Shown here: positions 1 through 6,955 of the stretch, one piece after another | Layout of the letters: every line of letters begins with the position of its first letter | How positions within the stretch are numbered: the stretch's first letter is position 1 | From: a virus | Virus record (IMG/VR): IMGVR_UViG_3300007512_000119 | Coordinates: 1 to 34,303 of that record | DNA: 34,303 nt | Reading direction: 5' to 3' (one strand) | Position numbers and translations under genes: made by a program | Notes under the pieces: model-generated | Seen by the model: the letters and a program-made list of their open reading frames with translations, nothing else | What the model was told of the DNA's origin: nothing | Databases searched by the model: none

Positions 1-105
1 AGGAAAACCCAACAAAAGAACTATCATCACAACGAACACAAGGGCTACCTGACACACGCAACAGCCTGAGTCCTAAATACCCAACCTCAAACGCAACGAT
101 AAATC
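1..105. other. Non-coding left edge, A/C-rich
   Basis: No gene is visible here. The plus strand is rich in A and C and poor in G, so RNA continuing from the leftward early operon would be rich in U and G. I see no stem followed by a U-run. If the molecule is circular or terminally redundant, this stretch joins the non-coding right edge (33727-34303) and forms one inter-operon control region of about 680 bp. Confidence 0.5.
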
Positions 106-438
106 TTAGAGCGTTTCGCCCTCAGCCCGGTCCCGATCAGGATCCCACCCCATGATGAGATCAACCTCGTAGATGGAATTGACTACGGCGGCATCTCCCT
201 TCCAAGAGTCGAACCAGGCCTGTTCCTCGCTGGTTAGTCGTTGGCGGGACGGGGGCTTACGACCGTCCTTGATCTCTAAGGCCACCGTGCGCCGTGTCCC
301 CGCGGCATTGGTGTAGCCAACCAGGATGTCTGGACAGCCATTACCAACGGCGCTCAGGATCTGGACAGACGCGCCATGATCGCGCAGATGTCTAACGATT
401 TCGTTCTGGTTGCTGTCGATTCTCGCTGCTCTTCGCAT
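106..438 (-). CDS. VRR-NUC / Holliday-junction-resolvase-like nuclease
   Basis: Small PD-(D/E)XK nuclease of the phage VRR-NUC type, expected to cut branched or flap DNA during recombination or before packaging. The 110-aa product shows GCPDILVG (Asp37) followed by ALEIKDG (Glu55 and Lys57), which is the PD...ExK core. After it come KPPSRQRLT and AVVNS, which recur in phage members of this family. I chose the ATG at 438 because AAGGA lies about 7 nt upstream. A GTG at 483 would add 15 poorly family-like residues and has no clear ribosome site. It is the last gene of the leftward early operon and overlaps the gene before it by 47 nt. Fold and active site are seen; the substrate is inferred from the family. 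Confidence 0.85.
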   Translation of the reverse strand: MRRAARIDSNQNEIVRHLRDHGASVQILSAVGNGCPDILVGYTNAAGTRRTVALEIKDGRKPPSRQRLTSEEQAWFDSWKGDAAVVNSIYEVDLIMGWDPDRDRAEGETL

Positions 439-799
439 GACCGATCCTTGCTGCCCCTGGAATAGCGGCAACAATATCGGCACGTTCGGCTTCTGTCAAC
501 AGCACCATGGGTCCTGGGTCTTGGCCCCCAGCGGCCAGGACTTCCAGGCGCTCCTCGTAATTAGGCCCCAGGCTTTTACGCCGGCTGTGGAGCCTAGTCA
601 ATATGGCCTCTGGCATCGGCCACCATTTTGATGTACGGAACATCTCGCTGACCACCTTGGATAACTCTATCGAATAGAAATGCTTCAAGACTGCGTGGTA
701 CGCATCCCAATGCCCGGCTGTCATCCTATCCGCTCCAGGCAGAATAGTGAGTGGTGCCATGATCCTCGCCAGTTCAGTCTTGCTAATACGCTCCGTCAT
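392..799 (-). CDS. G39P-like helicase-loader-associated replication protein
   Basis: A 135-aa protein whose first 70 residues have the pattern of the G39P / replicative-helicase-inhibitor N-terminal family. It starts SKTELARIMAPL, continues with a helix containing WDAYHAVL, then FYSIELSKVVSEMF, and ends with the signature-like WWPMPEAILTRL near residues 59-70. Family members pair with helicase loaders or replisome organisers. The C-terminal half is variable and basic-polar. GAGGTG about 6 nt upstream supports the ATG at 799. The gene overlaps the DUF1376 gene before it by 17 nt and ends with TAG. The position directly after a DUF1376 gene supports a replication role. The assignment rests on pattern and context, so it is moderate. 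Confidence 0.5.
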   Translation of the reverse strand: MTERISKTELARIMAPLTILPGADRMTAGHWDAYHAVLKHFYSIELSKVVSEMFRTSKWWPMPEAILTRLHSRRKSLGPNYEERLEVLAAGGQDPGPMVLLTEAERADIVAAIPGAARIGHAKSSENRQQPERNR

Positions 800-1484
800 T
801 TTCCCACCTCGCTAGGTTGTTTAGTGCCCGATTGGCTGGCTTAGGCCCAGGGCCTCTGCCGTTACTTTCTTTGGGGAAGACGCTCTTCCAGCCATTCCGA
901 GCCCCTTGTTGATACGCATCAACCCATTGAGCCTCCGTGAATTTTGAACCCATCGAGTCTGGGAAATTGCGCCTCCATTTACTTGCAGACCAAATTGGTC
1001 GACCGTCCTTCTGCCCCGCTTTCATATAGTCCGTCATCGCCTCAACGAGATCAGACGAGAGAGGCTTTCCTGCGGAATTATACTCATCAATAGCCGCTTG
1101 TAGCTCCGCACTAGCGCTTCGTCTCTTGCGTACCGGAGACCCCTCAGACTTGTGCTTCTCCCATCGCGCATGAGCCGCTTTCGAGGCAACCTCCGCCTTG
1201 TGAATAGCAGTCTCTCTCTCTGCAGCCAGCCTAGCGTTACGCCGCATCCCATCGTCCGAGACAGGGAATGCCTTGCGCCAGACGCGCCTCCCAAACATCG
1301 CTGTAACAGCCGCATCATCCATACCAAGGATTGCAGGTATGTCTTCTGGGTCCACGCACGAATCTTCCCATTGTACACAGAGCAGCTTTAGGTACGCGCC
1401 CTGGTCCTGCAGGCTCATGCCCATGGTTGTTGGAGATCGGAGCCATTCACCGGGGTAAAACGGAAAATACGGGAGCATTTTCAT
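783..1484 (-). CDS. DUF1376 (YdaU-like) replication-initiation protein
   Basis: A 233-aa protein with the characteristic DUF1376 opening: PYFPFYPGEWLRS, then LQDQGAYLKLLCVQW, at residues 5-39. This is a winged-helix-like domain found in phage replication initiators. A Lys/Arg-rich linker follows (about 100-125), then a helical region and a Trp-rich C-terminal segment (WSASKWRRNFP, WVDAYQQGARNGW) of the kind seen in YdaU-type proteins. Such proteins replace a full initiator in phages that borrow the host replisome. The ATG at 1484 has AGAGGT 7 nt upstream and shares an ATGA overlap with the preceding regulator gene. The stop is TAG, with TGA two codons later, so TAG is a working stop here. Confidence 0.8.
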   Translation of the reverse strand: MKMLPYFPFYPGEWLRSPTTMGMSLQDQGAYLKLLCVQWEDSCVDPEDIPAILGMDDAAVTAMFGRRVWRKAFPVSDDGMRRNARLAAERETAIHKAEVASKAAHARWEKHKSEGSPVRKRRSASAELQAAIDEYNSAGKPLSSDLVEAMTDYMKAGQKDGRPIWSASKWRRNFPDSMGSKFTEAQWVDAYQQGARNGWKSVFPKESNGRGPGPKPANRALNNLARWENDGAY

Positions 1485-1696
1485 TTCACCGACCTCTGAT
1501 CGCGGGACAAGCCGATCTCCTCAATGTTGTACTTGGACGCCAGGACCCGTGCAGCAGGCACAGGAACGCGACCACGCTGGATCCAGTACCGAACCGCGCC
1601 TTCAGTCACGCCCGCGTCTACGGCTATCTGGGTAACGCCACCTGTGCTTTTGATTAGCTCGGCTAAGGCCTTGTTGGGTTTCACTTTCTGCTTCAT
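1481..1696 (-). CDS. Cro/YdaS-type helix-turn-helix regulator
   Basis: A 71-aa DNA-binding protein. Residues 21-50 form a helix-turn-helix (TQIAVDAGVTEGAVRYWIQ...PVPAARVLASKY) of the YdaS/Cro-like type, small antirepressors or repressors that bind short inverted repeats. It is the first gene of the leftward operon and faces the exonuclease gene across 71 bp that hold two promoters and an inverted repeat, so it probably controls its own transcription. The -10 box ends only 6 nt before the ATG, so the mRNA is predicted to be leaderless. No CI-like partner repressor and no integrase are visible, so a lysogeny switch is not supported. The fold is clear; the operator assignment is inferred. Confidence 0.75.
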   Translation of the reverse strand: MKQKVKPNKALAELIKSTGGVTQIAVDAGVTEGAVRYWIQRGRVPVPAARVLASKYNIEEIGLSRDQRSVK

Positions 1697-1702
1697 ACCC
1701 GC

Positions 1703-1730
1703 ATTATATCATTGCGGAAATTCTACGCAA
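1703..1730 (-). promoter_or_regulatory. Leftward early promoter, leaderless
   Basis: On the minus strand a perfect TATAAT (1703-1708) is preceded, after 16 nt, by TTGCGT (1725-1730). Six bases separate the -10 box from the ATG at 1696, so the expected transcription start falls on or beside the start codon. No ribosome-binding sequence fits in that gap. Confidence 0.6.
1712..1730. promoter_or_regulatory. Candidate operator inverted repeat
   Basis: TTGCG (1712-1716) and CGCAA (1726-1730) form a perfect inverted repeat with a 9-bp spacer. This 19-bp site covers the -35 box and spacer of the leftward promoter and ends 3 bp before the -35 of the rightward promoter. Size and place fit an operator for the adjacent helix-turn-helix protein; binding is inferred. 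Confidence 0.45.
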
Positions 1731-1733
1731 GTC

Positions 1734-1761
1734 TTGACATGAATAAATATCAGGGTACCAT
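1734..1761 (+). promoter_or_regulatory. Rightward promoter for exonuclease-RecT operon
   Basis: A perfect TTGACA (1734-1739) is followed, after 16 nt, by TACCAT (1756-1761; four of six consensus bases). Transcription would start around 1768, the A of the exonuclease ATG, so this mRNA also looks leaderless. The GGGG at 1763-1766 is too close to the ATG to act as a normal ribosome site. Confidence 0.5.
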
Positions 1762-1767
1762 TGGGGC

Positions 1768-2607
1768 ATGATTACCACTAAGCCAGGCATTTACAATCAC
1801 ATCCCCTTCTCGGAGTACCATCTCTGGGATGCCGTTAGCAAACACGACCTAGATGACATCGCCAAATCCCCTGCCCACTACTGGGCTGCAAAGCACTCAC
1901 ACCAACCAGCAACGAAGGCCATGGCTTTCGGGACTGCGAGCCACACTATGATCCTGGAACCAGAGAACGCTTCGGAGGAGCTGGCCGTGCTACCCAAATG
2001 TGATCGCCGCACCAAGGCCGGCAAGGAACTCGCCCAGGAGTTTGAGCTAAACAGCGAAGGCAAGACAATCATCACTCAAGAGGAGATGGACAGGATCTTG
2101 TTGATGAGGGACGCCGTAGATCTACATCCAATCGCAGGCAACCTAATCAAACACGCGAAGCATATTGAAGCCAGCGCCACCTGGGAAGATCCCACAACAG
2201 GGCTGGCCTCACGCTGCCGGCCAGACATCATCCATGACGATCTTGTCATTGACCTAAAGACCGCTATTGATGCAGGTCGCTGGGCATTCGCCAGCAGCAT
2301 GCACAAATTTAGGTACCAAGTACAGGCCAGCTATTACTTGGACGGCCTCAAGGCCCTCAAGGTCGTATCGGAAAACGCACAGTTCGTCTTTATGGTCGTA
2401 GAGAAATATCCCCCATTCGGCGTAGCTTTATACGCAGTTCGCCTAGAAGACATTGAACGCGGCAGGTTACAATACGAACGCGACATCATCCGCTACAGTC
2501 AATGCCTCAAAAACAACCACTGGCCGGGGTATTCCGAGTCCATTGGGTATATTGACCTTCCCATCTTTTCGCGTCGTGAAATTGACGCTCTTACCGGTAA
2601 TCACTAA
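1768..2607 (+). CDS. RecE-like PD-(D/E)XK exonuclease (DUF3799-type)
   Basis: A 279-aa double-strand DNA exonuclease of the RecE/lambda-exonuclease superfamily, expected to resect ends and give single strands to the RecT-like protein encoded next. Visible motifs in order are GTASHTMIL (His59, the family's G-x-x-x-H block), RPDI (Asp153), VIDLKTA (Asp162 and Lys164) and YQVQASYYLDG (Gln184/Gln186, Tyr189), which is the RecB-like Q/Y motif. The length fits phage RecE C-terminal-type nucleases. It is first in the rightward operon, and its TAA overlaps the next ATG by one base (TAATG), implying coupled translation. No standard ribosome site lies before its ATG; see the leaderless promoter entry. 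Confidence 0.85.
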   Translation: MITTKPGIYNHIPFSEYHLWDAVSKHDLDDIAKSPAHYWAAKHSHQPATKAMAFGTASHTMILEPENASEELAVLPKCDRRTKAGKELAQEFELNSEGKTIITQEEMDRILLMRDAVDLHPIAGNLIKHAKHIEASATWEDPTTGLASRCRPDIIHDDLVIDLKTAIDAGRWAFASSMHKFRYQVQASYYLDGLKALKVVSENAQFVFMVVEKYPPFGVALYAVRLEDIERGRLQYERDIIRYSQCLKNNHWPGYSESIGYIDLPIFSRREIDALTGNH

Positions 2608-3332
2608 TGACTGAAATTGCAAACACCAACGGAGCAGGCGAGAACTTACCTGCACCAAGCCACGGAACAGAGATGATGCGCTTCGCATCCACACTAGCTA
2701 AGGCGGACATCATCCCTGACGCCTTTAGAAACAAGCCTGCCAACTGCTTCATCGCTCTTGACATGGCCCAGAGAATGAATGTAGGTGTCATGGAGATCAT
2801 GCAGAATCTCTATGTTGTACACGGCACACCGGGATTCTCGGCTAAATATGGCATCGCTATGGCTTCAAGGTCAGGCATATTCAAAGGGGGCATTCATTTC
2901 GACTGGACACCCACACCAATTCCCAGCGTTACGGCATGGGCAATCATGGCTGAAACAGATGCTAGGGTTGAATTCACATGCGACATGGCTATGGCAAAAG
3001 CAGAGGGCTGGGACCGCAATCCTAAGTATAAAACGATGCCTCAGCTAATGCTCAGCTACCGCAGTTCAGCGATCCTTATCCGTTTACACGCTCCGAGCGC
3101 ACTTCTAGGCATGCATACTGACGAGGAACTGCAAACCATTCCACGGTCTATGGCGCTGCCGGCAGAGGATGATCCGATCATCAAGCGTAATGCTGTGCTT
3201 GAGCCCAAGGCCAAAGAGCCAGAGCCAGAGAAGAAACCCGTCAAGAAGAAGGCTCCGGCCAAGAAGAAGCCGAAAGACCCAGAAGACCCAGAAACGCCTC
3301 CCAATATCTTTGACCGTGAACCGCTGATATAG
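2607..3332 (+). CDS. recT: RecT-family single-strand annealing protein
   Basis: A 241-aa protein with the RecT hallmark near residues 30-75: LAKADIIPDAFRNKPANCFIA and then MAQRMNVGVMEIMQNLYVVHG. This region helps bind and anneal single-stranded DNA in phage recombination. RecT proteins form oligomers on DNA and work with the exonuclease encoded just upstream. After about residue 180 there is a low-complexity tail rich in Lys, Pro and Glu (PVKKKAPAKKKPKDPEDPE), probably disordered and DNA-attracting. The start overlaps the exonuclease stop (TAATG). The gene ends with TAG, and the reading frame stays open through 78 nt into the next small ORF, so a read-through tail of about 107 residues is possible but unproven. 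Confidence 0.8.
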   Translation: MTEIANTNGAGENLPAPSHGTEMMRFASTLAKADIIPDAFRNKPANCFIALDMAQRMNVGVMEIMQNLYVVHGTPGFSAKYGIAMASRSGIFKGGIHFDWTPTPIPSVTAWAIMAETDARVEFTCDMAMAKAEGWDRNPKYKTMPQLMLSYRSSAILIRLHAPSALLGMHTDEELQTIPRSMALPAEDDPIIKRNAVLEPKAKEPEPEKKPVKKKAPAKKKPKDPEDPETPPNIFDREPLI

Positions 3333-3403
3333 CCGCTGTTTTTTAGTGTGGCAGCGGCTGGCCCCCCTACCTGCTCCTGTTGTGGGCCGGCGGGGGGGCC
3401 GCT
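3331..3403 (+). promoter_or_regulatory. Paired inverted repeats with alternative folds after recT
   Basis: AGCCGCTG (3331-3338) pairs perfectly with CAGCGGCT (3352-3359). Just downstream, GGCCCCCC (3360-3367) pairs with GGGGGGCC (3393-3400). AGCGGC (3353-3358) can instead pair with GCCGCT (3398-3403), so the two stems compete. The six-T run sits in the first loop rather than after a stem, so this is not a standard intrinsic terminator. It could be an attenuator-like element or a transcript 3'-end structure. Confidence 0.35.
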
Positions 3404-3410
3404 TACCACC

Positions 3411-3653
3411 ATGACAAGCCCACTTGACCGCCTCTATGCCCTGGACCCCCTATTGGGGGCCCAAATGAGGACCATCATAGAAAGGCTACGCCAACGGATT
3501 GAGGATCTAGAGTCCCAGTCCTGCGTCTACCACGAAGAGATGATCGACAATCTCATCACGCTCCTAGCGTCAACCAGAGAATCCGGTAACAAACTCTGCG
3601 ATCAGGGAGGCCCCAAATCCAATGGCTCCCAGGCAGGCCCAACGCTTCGCTGA
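3411..3653 (+). CDS. Small coiled-coil protein of unknown function
   Basis: An 80-aa predicted protein. It begins with MTSPLDRLYALDPLLG and then has a heptad-like helix, MRTIIERLRQRIEDLESQ, followed by a second amphipathic helix and a polar tail. I do not recognise the family. It is the third ORF of the rightward operon and lies in the same frame as recT, separated by one TAG. A GTG at 3348 would lengthen it by 21 Pro/Gly/Cys-rich residues, which look like translated non-coding DNA, so the ATG at 3411 is preferred; its ribosome site is weak. Its last 84 bp overlap, on the opposite strand, the end of the small membrane protein gene. It may be a separate gene, a RecT extension, or not expressed. 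Confidence 0.45.
   Translation: MTSPLDRLYALDPLLGAQMRTIIERLRQRIEDLESQSCVYHEEMIDNLITLLASTRESGNKLCDQGGPKSNGSQAGPTLR
3558..3570 (-). terminator. Weak hairpin at end of late operon
   Basis: ACGCT (3558-3562) and AGCGT (3566-3570) form a 5-bp stem with a 3-nt loop, exactly at the stop codon of the last late gene. No U-run follows in the minus direction, so at best this is a weak or partial terminator or a 3'-end protecting stem. It lies where the two transcription units converge. Confidence 0.25.
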
Positions 3654-3848
3654 GATCACCTGACGCTCGAAATTCTCAAGAGCCGTGAGACGGTGCTGGA
3701 CAACCGCTAGGTTAGTCTGGATGCCTGGACCCCCATTCCCCCGTATCGCGCCAGAGAGGCACGCTACCTGCTCTCTGAGGGCATCTACGGAGTGGGTCAG
3801 GACAGCCAGCTTCTCAGCCGTCCCCTCCTGCTGCTGTAGATCAGCCAT
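3570..3848 (-). CDS. Coiled-coil protein with one C-terminal membrane segment (holin/XhlA-like)
   Basis: A 92-aa protein. Residues 8-30 and 45-68 are amphipathic helices (EKLAVLTHSVDALREQVA, VVQHRLTALENFERQVI), and a single hydrophobic segment (WACLGAIGFGASLIAEFVTGF) occupies residues 70-90. This N-terminal coil plus C-terminal membrane helix resembles XhlA-type and other small phage lysis proteins, so a role in holin function or lysis timing is likely. The ATG at 3848 overlaps the TGA of the lipoprotein gene; a GTG one codon earlier is equally possible. It is the last late gene, where lysis genes often sit. No endolysin is found beside it. The topology is read from sequence; the function is inferred. 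Confidence 0.55.
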   Translation of the reverse strand: MADLQQQEGTAEKLAVLTHSVDALREQVACLSGAIRGNGGPGIQTNLAVVQHRLTALENFERQVISAKRWACLGAIGFGASLIAEFVTGFSG

Positions 3849-4519
3849 CACTCGCTGGCGGCTACCTTGGTCCGCGCCTCCTCAATGGCATCTAAGGCTG
3901 AAGGGGGCAATTCCCCATCAGCTATCTGGGATCTAGCAGCAACAGCAGCCCCAGCCAATACCCCAGCAGCATCAGAATTGGAGTGACGCGCACCAACAGC
4001 AGACAATACTGACGAGATCAGCCTGCCCAGGTTGCCTGTAGTGGCATGGCGGATGCCCTTCGCAGCATGCTTTCGGCCACGGCGGCTCATCACCATCACA
4101 GCAAGAGAAGAGAGAACCGGGACTAAGGGCTGCAGAGGGACAGGCACCAAGGGATCCAGGAATGCCAGAAACCCGCCACCCGTCTTGCTGAGACTGTCGG
4201 AGAGGACGCTATTAGCGCGAGAAGATACATCCTCATACGCGGCTACAGCGTTCTCATGCTCTTCCTGCAGAGCCCTGATCCCAGCAACTCCATCCTGAAG
4301 CTCATCAACATTACGGGACTCACGAAGCTCGGACAGAGTGACCCTAATACGGCCCTCGAGATCGCGGATCTTGCGATCCTGAACTTCCGCGGACGCACTA
4401 TACGAATCGAAATATGCCTGCTCTTCAGCAGACATCGAGTTATATGCCCACCCATCAAGCGCGTCACATGACGAGAATAAAGGCAAGCAAATCATCACGG
4501 CAATTAGCTCTTTTCTCAT
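3848..4519 (-). CDS. Predicted lipoprotein with coiled coil and internal hydrophobic segment
   Basis: A 223-aa protein with a short lipoprotein signal, MRKELIAVMICLPLFSSC. Cys18 is the likely lipid-attached residue, although Phe at -3 is unusual. Residues 40-108 are a long charged helix (coiled coil). Residues 117-144 are hydrophobic and Pro-rich (FLAFLDPLVPVPLQPLVPVL...), ending at RRGRK. The C-terminal part is Ala-rich and helical. I do not recognise the family. In this position, between a small polar protein and a holin-like protein, it could be a spanin-like or envelope-disrupting lysis factor, or it could modify the host envelope. GAGGAG about 8 nt upstream supports the ATG at 4519, which forms an ATGA overlap with the 84-aa gene before it. 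Confidence 0.6.
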   Translation of the reverse strand: MRKELIAVMICLPLFSSCDALDGWAYNSMSAEEQAYFDSYSASAEVQDRKIRDLEGRIRVTLSELRESRNVDELQDGVAGIRALQEEHENAVAAYEDVSSRANSVLSDSLSKTGGGFLAFLDPLVPVPLQPLVPVLSSLAVMVMSRRGRKHAAKGIRHATTGNLGRLISSVLSAVGARHSNSDAAGVLAGAAVAARSQIADGELPPSALDAIEEARTKVAASE

Positions 4520-4770
4520 GTTGAAAGTCTCCTCAAAGTGGTCAGGATCTTATCCAGGTTCGACAGGTCTAGCGATACAGCAATTCGCATCACCCAGCCC
4601 TCCAAATCAGTACCATCATAAATAAAGGGAGCGCCCTCTACCAAGACAATTAGCTGGCCCTTCTTCCTGGCCCGCTCCACAGTTATAGACTCAAAGGAGC
4701 CGTGGCCAGGCGTCTTTGAGCGGCGGGGCCTGTGGTCAATCGGGCCATGTTCGTGACGCCTTGAAGCCAA
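4516..4770 (-). CDS. Small protein of unknown function (TTG start)
   Basis: An 84-aa product whose first 25 residues are Arg/His-rich. The rest looks like a small folded domain: ESITVERARKKGQLIVLVEGAP, then DLEGWVMRIAVSLDLSNLDKILTTL. No in-frame ATG exists near the beginning; TTG at 4770 has GGGGGA 5 nt upstream and is chosen. It overlaps the end of the 723-aa gene by 35 nt and shares ATGA with the lipoprotein gene, so it is translated within the late operon. The family is not recognised. The compact domain has no membrane segment, so it is unlikely to be a holin. Confidence 0.55.
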   Translation of the reverse strand: MASRRHEHGPIDHRPRRSKTPGHGSFESITVERARKKGQLIVLVEGAPFIYDGTDLEGWVMRIAVSLDLSNLDKILTTLRRLST

Positions 4771-6907
4771 GCAAATCCCCCATTAAATCAAAGCCATCCT
4801 TGCTGCCCATAGCCGTATCCATAATAGTCCTGGTCTGGATAGGCATGAATCGGCGTAGCTGCTCAAAGGTATATGTGAACATTTGGTCTATACCAACCGA
4901 GCCTTTGTCTACACCGTAACGGCTGATTTGCCATTTGTATCTACCAGCTTTACTCTGGCCAGGATACTTGTATGTACCATCAGGCTGTTTTGTTTTGCGT
5001 TGATAAATACCAGCATCATCGTCAGTACCCCAGAACTCATCCCATGTACTGAACCGTCTACCAGCCCAGTCAACCCCATCTATAAACGACAAAACGGTTT
5101 TCAGACCTGGGCTTCCCTTCTTCATTAGAGGAGTCATTATTCCACCGCGCTCACCAAACATATCAGCGACCCAATGGAAAGGGTCAGCGAAGTGGCCAAG
5201 AACAGAGATAAATTTCCTGCTTTCATTCGGACTCAAGCCACTAAGGTTCGCCTCCATCCAACGGAGCTTCTGCCATTTGGGCGTAAGGTCATCGCTGTAC
5301 CCAGGGAAGCCCGCCTGCTTATAGATGTCCAAGAAGTCCCGGTCATCGTCAAGCCCAGCCATGATCGCATTAATCAGAATCTGAAGGAACAGCCCGCGGG
5401 AAACAACACGAACCCACATGTGCTGGTGCATCTTGCGGCCTATTTCTAGCATCTCATCTTCTTCAGCCATCTTCCCGTCTTTCCACACAGAGCGAAGCAC
5501 GGTCATTAAATTTGACTCCGTCCAGTCGGGGGCAAGCAAGAGAGCCCTAGCCCACATAAGGCTTCTGGCGTGACGAGGCATAGCTATACCGGTCCCGGCA
5601 AGCGTGTCCAATCGCCCGCCTCTTGCCAACTCGTTTATTCCACCGAAGTCGCCATTACTAAGATCGGCAACCTGCCCGGCCAGGCCTTTTCTAAAACTCC
5701 CGTCATAGTCAACCTTCAAGCGTTCCTTATGTTTCTCGACTAACTCCTCCATGTGGAGAATCGCTTGAGCCGCTTTGAGATTAGACCCAAGATCGTTAAA
5801 CAACCATGTCGCTGTCTGCCTTTGGAAGTCACGAACGCCCTGAAGCATGCCAATCACTTTGTTTGCAAACACTCTTGGCGCGCCCTGCTTGATTAACCAT
5901 TCAGCCCCAGATCTAAGACGCTCATCCATTACGGCGACTTCATCCATATCGTAGCCGCCTCCAGAAGAAGTAGCCCTAACATCTTCACCAACTTGCACTT
6001 TGAGGCCAGCGCGTATAAGCTCGATCAGCATTGGAGCCCGTGACAAGATTGCATCACGCCCCATAGAGTACCCATTAAATCGGTCAGCGGTCTTGTCTAG
6101 GGACTTCCTGGTGCCACCTCCAGCCGCATACATGTACGACATAAGTGAGGCCTTGGCTATATGCCCGAGTTTGAGGAAGTCCTTCCATGCAGTCTTACTG
6201 TCTACAGTAAAGAAATAGCTACGAGGGAATGCGTGGTGGTGGAAGAAGCCAAGCATTAGCAAGTTATGCTTCATGGCAATCGTCATGTGCATGTACTTGC
6301 GAAAAACAGAGTTTTCAATATCTATAACACGCAGCCTGCTCATCGCATTATTCAGGAACTTGGCAACCCACTTCTCAGCCTCATAGCCCTTGAATGTGCG
6401 GTCTTCCAACTCGACATAACCAGGCGTAGGCTTCCGGCCAACCTTCTTTATGATCCCGCTTAGTTCAAGCGTATAAGCAAGGGCCTTGTTATGTGTAGAC
6501 TCTACTACAGCAAGACCATTCTTTTTTATAGCCATTACGCCATCTATGCTCTTGAGCTTGAGGCCGCGAGACCATCCTTCAAGGACAGAGACGAAACGCT
6601 TAGGGGTAGCAGCAGCACCAACATCCATCCGATACCCAATGGATTCAAAGATGTCTTCTTTAGATGCATCAGGGTGGTCCCAATCAAGGTGCATGTGATA
6701 ATCAACCTTCCGGTCAATCAACTTAGCCTTCAGGGCCATCTCGCTCATTATCTTCTGCGACTGATCCATCCGATTGAAGACGGTATTTATGGAAGCCCAT
6801 TTGCCTGGGTTGGATCTAAACTCCATAGCCAAGTTGAACAGATCACGATGCTGCTTGGTCAGTTTGCCCTCTCTGGCAAAGTAATCCCATAGACCCTGCT
6901 CATCCAA
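4736..6907 (-). CDS. C-terminal part of the giant polyvalent virion protein (723 aa)
   Basis: This open frame continues directly, in phase, from the 2438-aa gene upstream: only the TAG at 6953-6955 interrupts it, and 15 sense codons lie between that TAG and the TTG at 6907. It is almost wholly helical, rich in Met and aromatic residues, with hydrophobic helices near 205-232 (MHMTIAMKHNLLMLGFFHHH) and 505-520, and ends in Gly/Asp-rich segments (FWGTDDDAG, DGFDLMGDLLGF). It resembles the C-terminal regions of phage large polyvalent proteins and internal virion proteins that are ejected with DNA. If translated separately, TTG at 6907 with GGAAGG 5 nt upstream is the best start; the only ATG close by (6903) is out of frame. 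It could be a separate gene, a read-through domain, or the tail of a broken gene. Confidence 0.7.
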   Translation of the reverse strand: MDEQGLWDYFAREGKLTKQHRDLFNLAMEFRSNPGKWASINTVFNRMDQSQKIMSEMALKAKLIDRKVDYHMHLDWDHPDASKEDIFESIGYRMDVGAAATPKRFVSVLEGWSRGLKLKSIDGVMAIKKNGLAVVESTHNKALAYTLELSGIIKKVGRKPTPGYVELEDRTFKGYEAEKWVAKFLNNAMSRLRVIDIENSVFRKYMHMTIAMKHNLLMLGFFHHHAFPRSYFFTVDSKTAWKDFLKLGHIAKASLMSYMYAAGGGTRKSLDKTADRFNGYSMGRDAILSRAPMLIELIRAGLKVQVGEDVRATSSGGGYDMDEVAVMDERLRSGAEWLIKQGAPRVFANKVIGMLQGVRDFQRQTATWLFNDLGSNLKAAQAILHMEELVEKHKERLKVDYDGSFRKGLAGQVADLSNGDFGGINELARGGRLDTLAGTGIAMPRHARSLMWARALLLAPDWTESNLMTVLRSVWKDGKMAEEDEMLEIGRKMHQHMWVRVVSRGLFLQILINAIMAGLDDDRDFLDIYKQAGFPGYSDDLTPKWQKLRWMEANLSGLSPNESRKFISVLGHFADPFHWVADMFGERGGIMTPLMKKGSPGLKTVLSFIDGVDWAGRRFSTWDEFWGTDDDAGIYQRKTKQPDGTYKYPGQSKAGRYKWQISRYGVDKGSVGIDQMFTYTFEQLRRFMPIQTRTIMDTAMGSKDGFDLMGDLLGFKASRTWPD

Positions 6908-6952
6908 AGGGGCCTTCCAGCCCTTCCTGTATAGCTGTGTTGCTCTACCACC

Positions 6953-6955
6953 CTA
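6953..6955 (-). other. In-frame amber codon joining two parts of one long frame
   Basis: The minus strand reads GTT AGC TAG GGT GGT AGA. Before the TAG are 2438 open codons and after it 738 (15 linker codons, encoding GGRATQLYRKGWKAP, then the 723-codon frame). The linker looks like ordinary protein rather than spacer. TAG serves as a normal stop for several other genes here, so this is not a changed genetic code. Confidence 0.8.

Noticed and set aside
3331-3359. Standard intrinsic terminator after recT
   Set aside because: The T-run lies in the loop instead of after the stem, so it does not fit the intrinsic terminator model.
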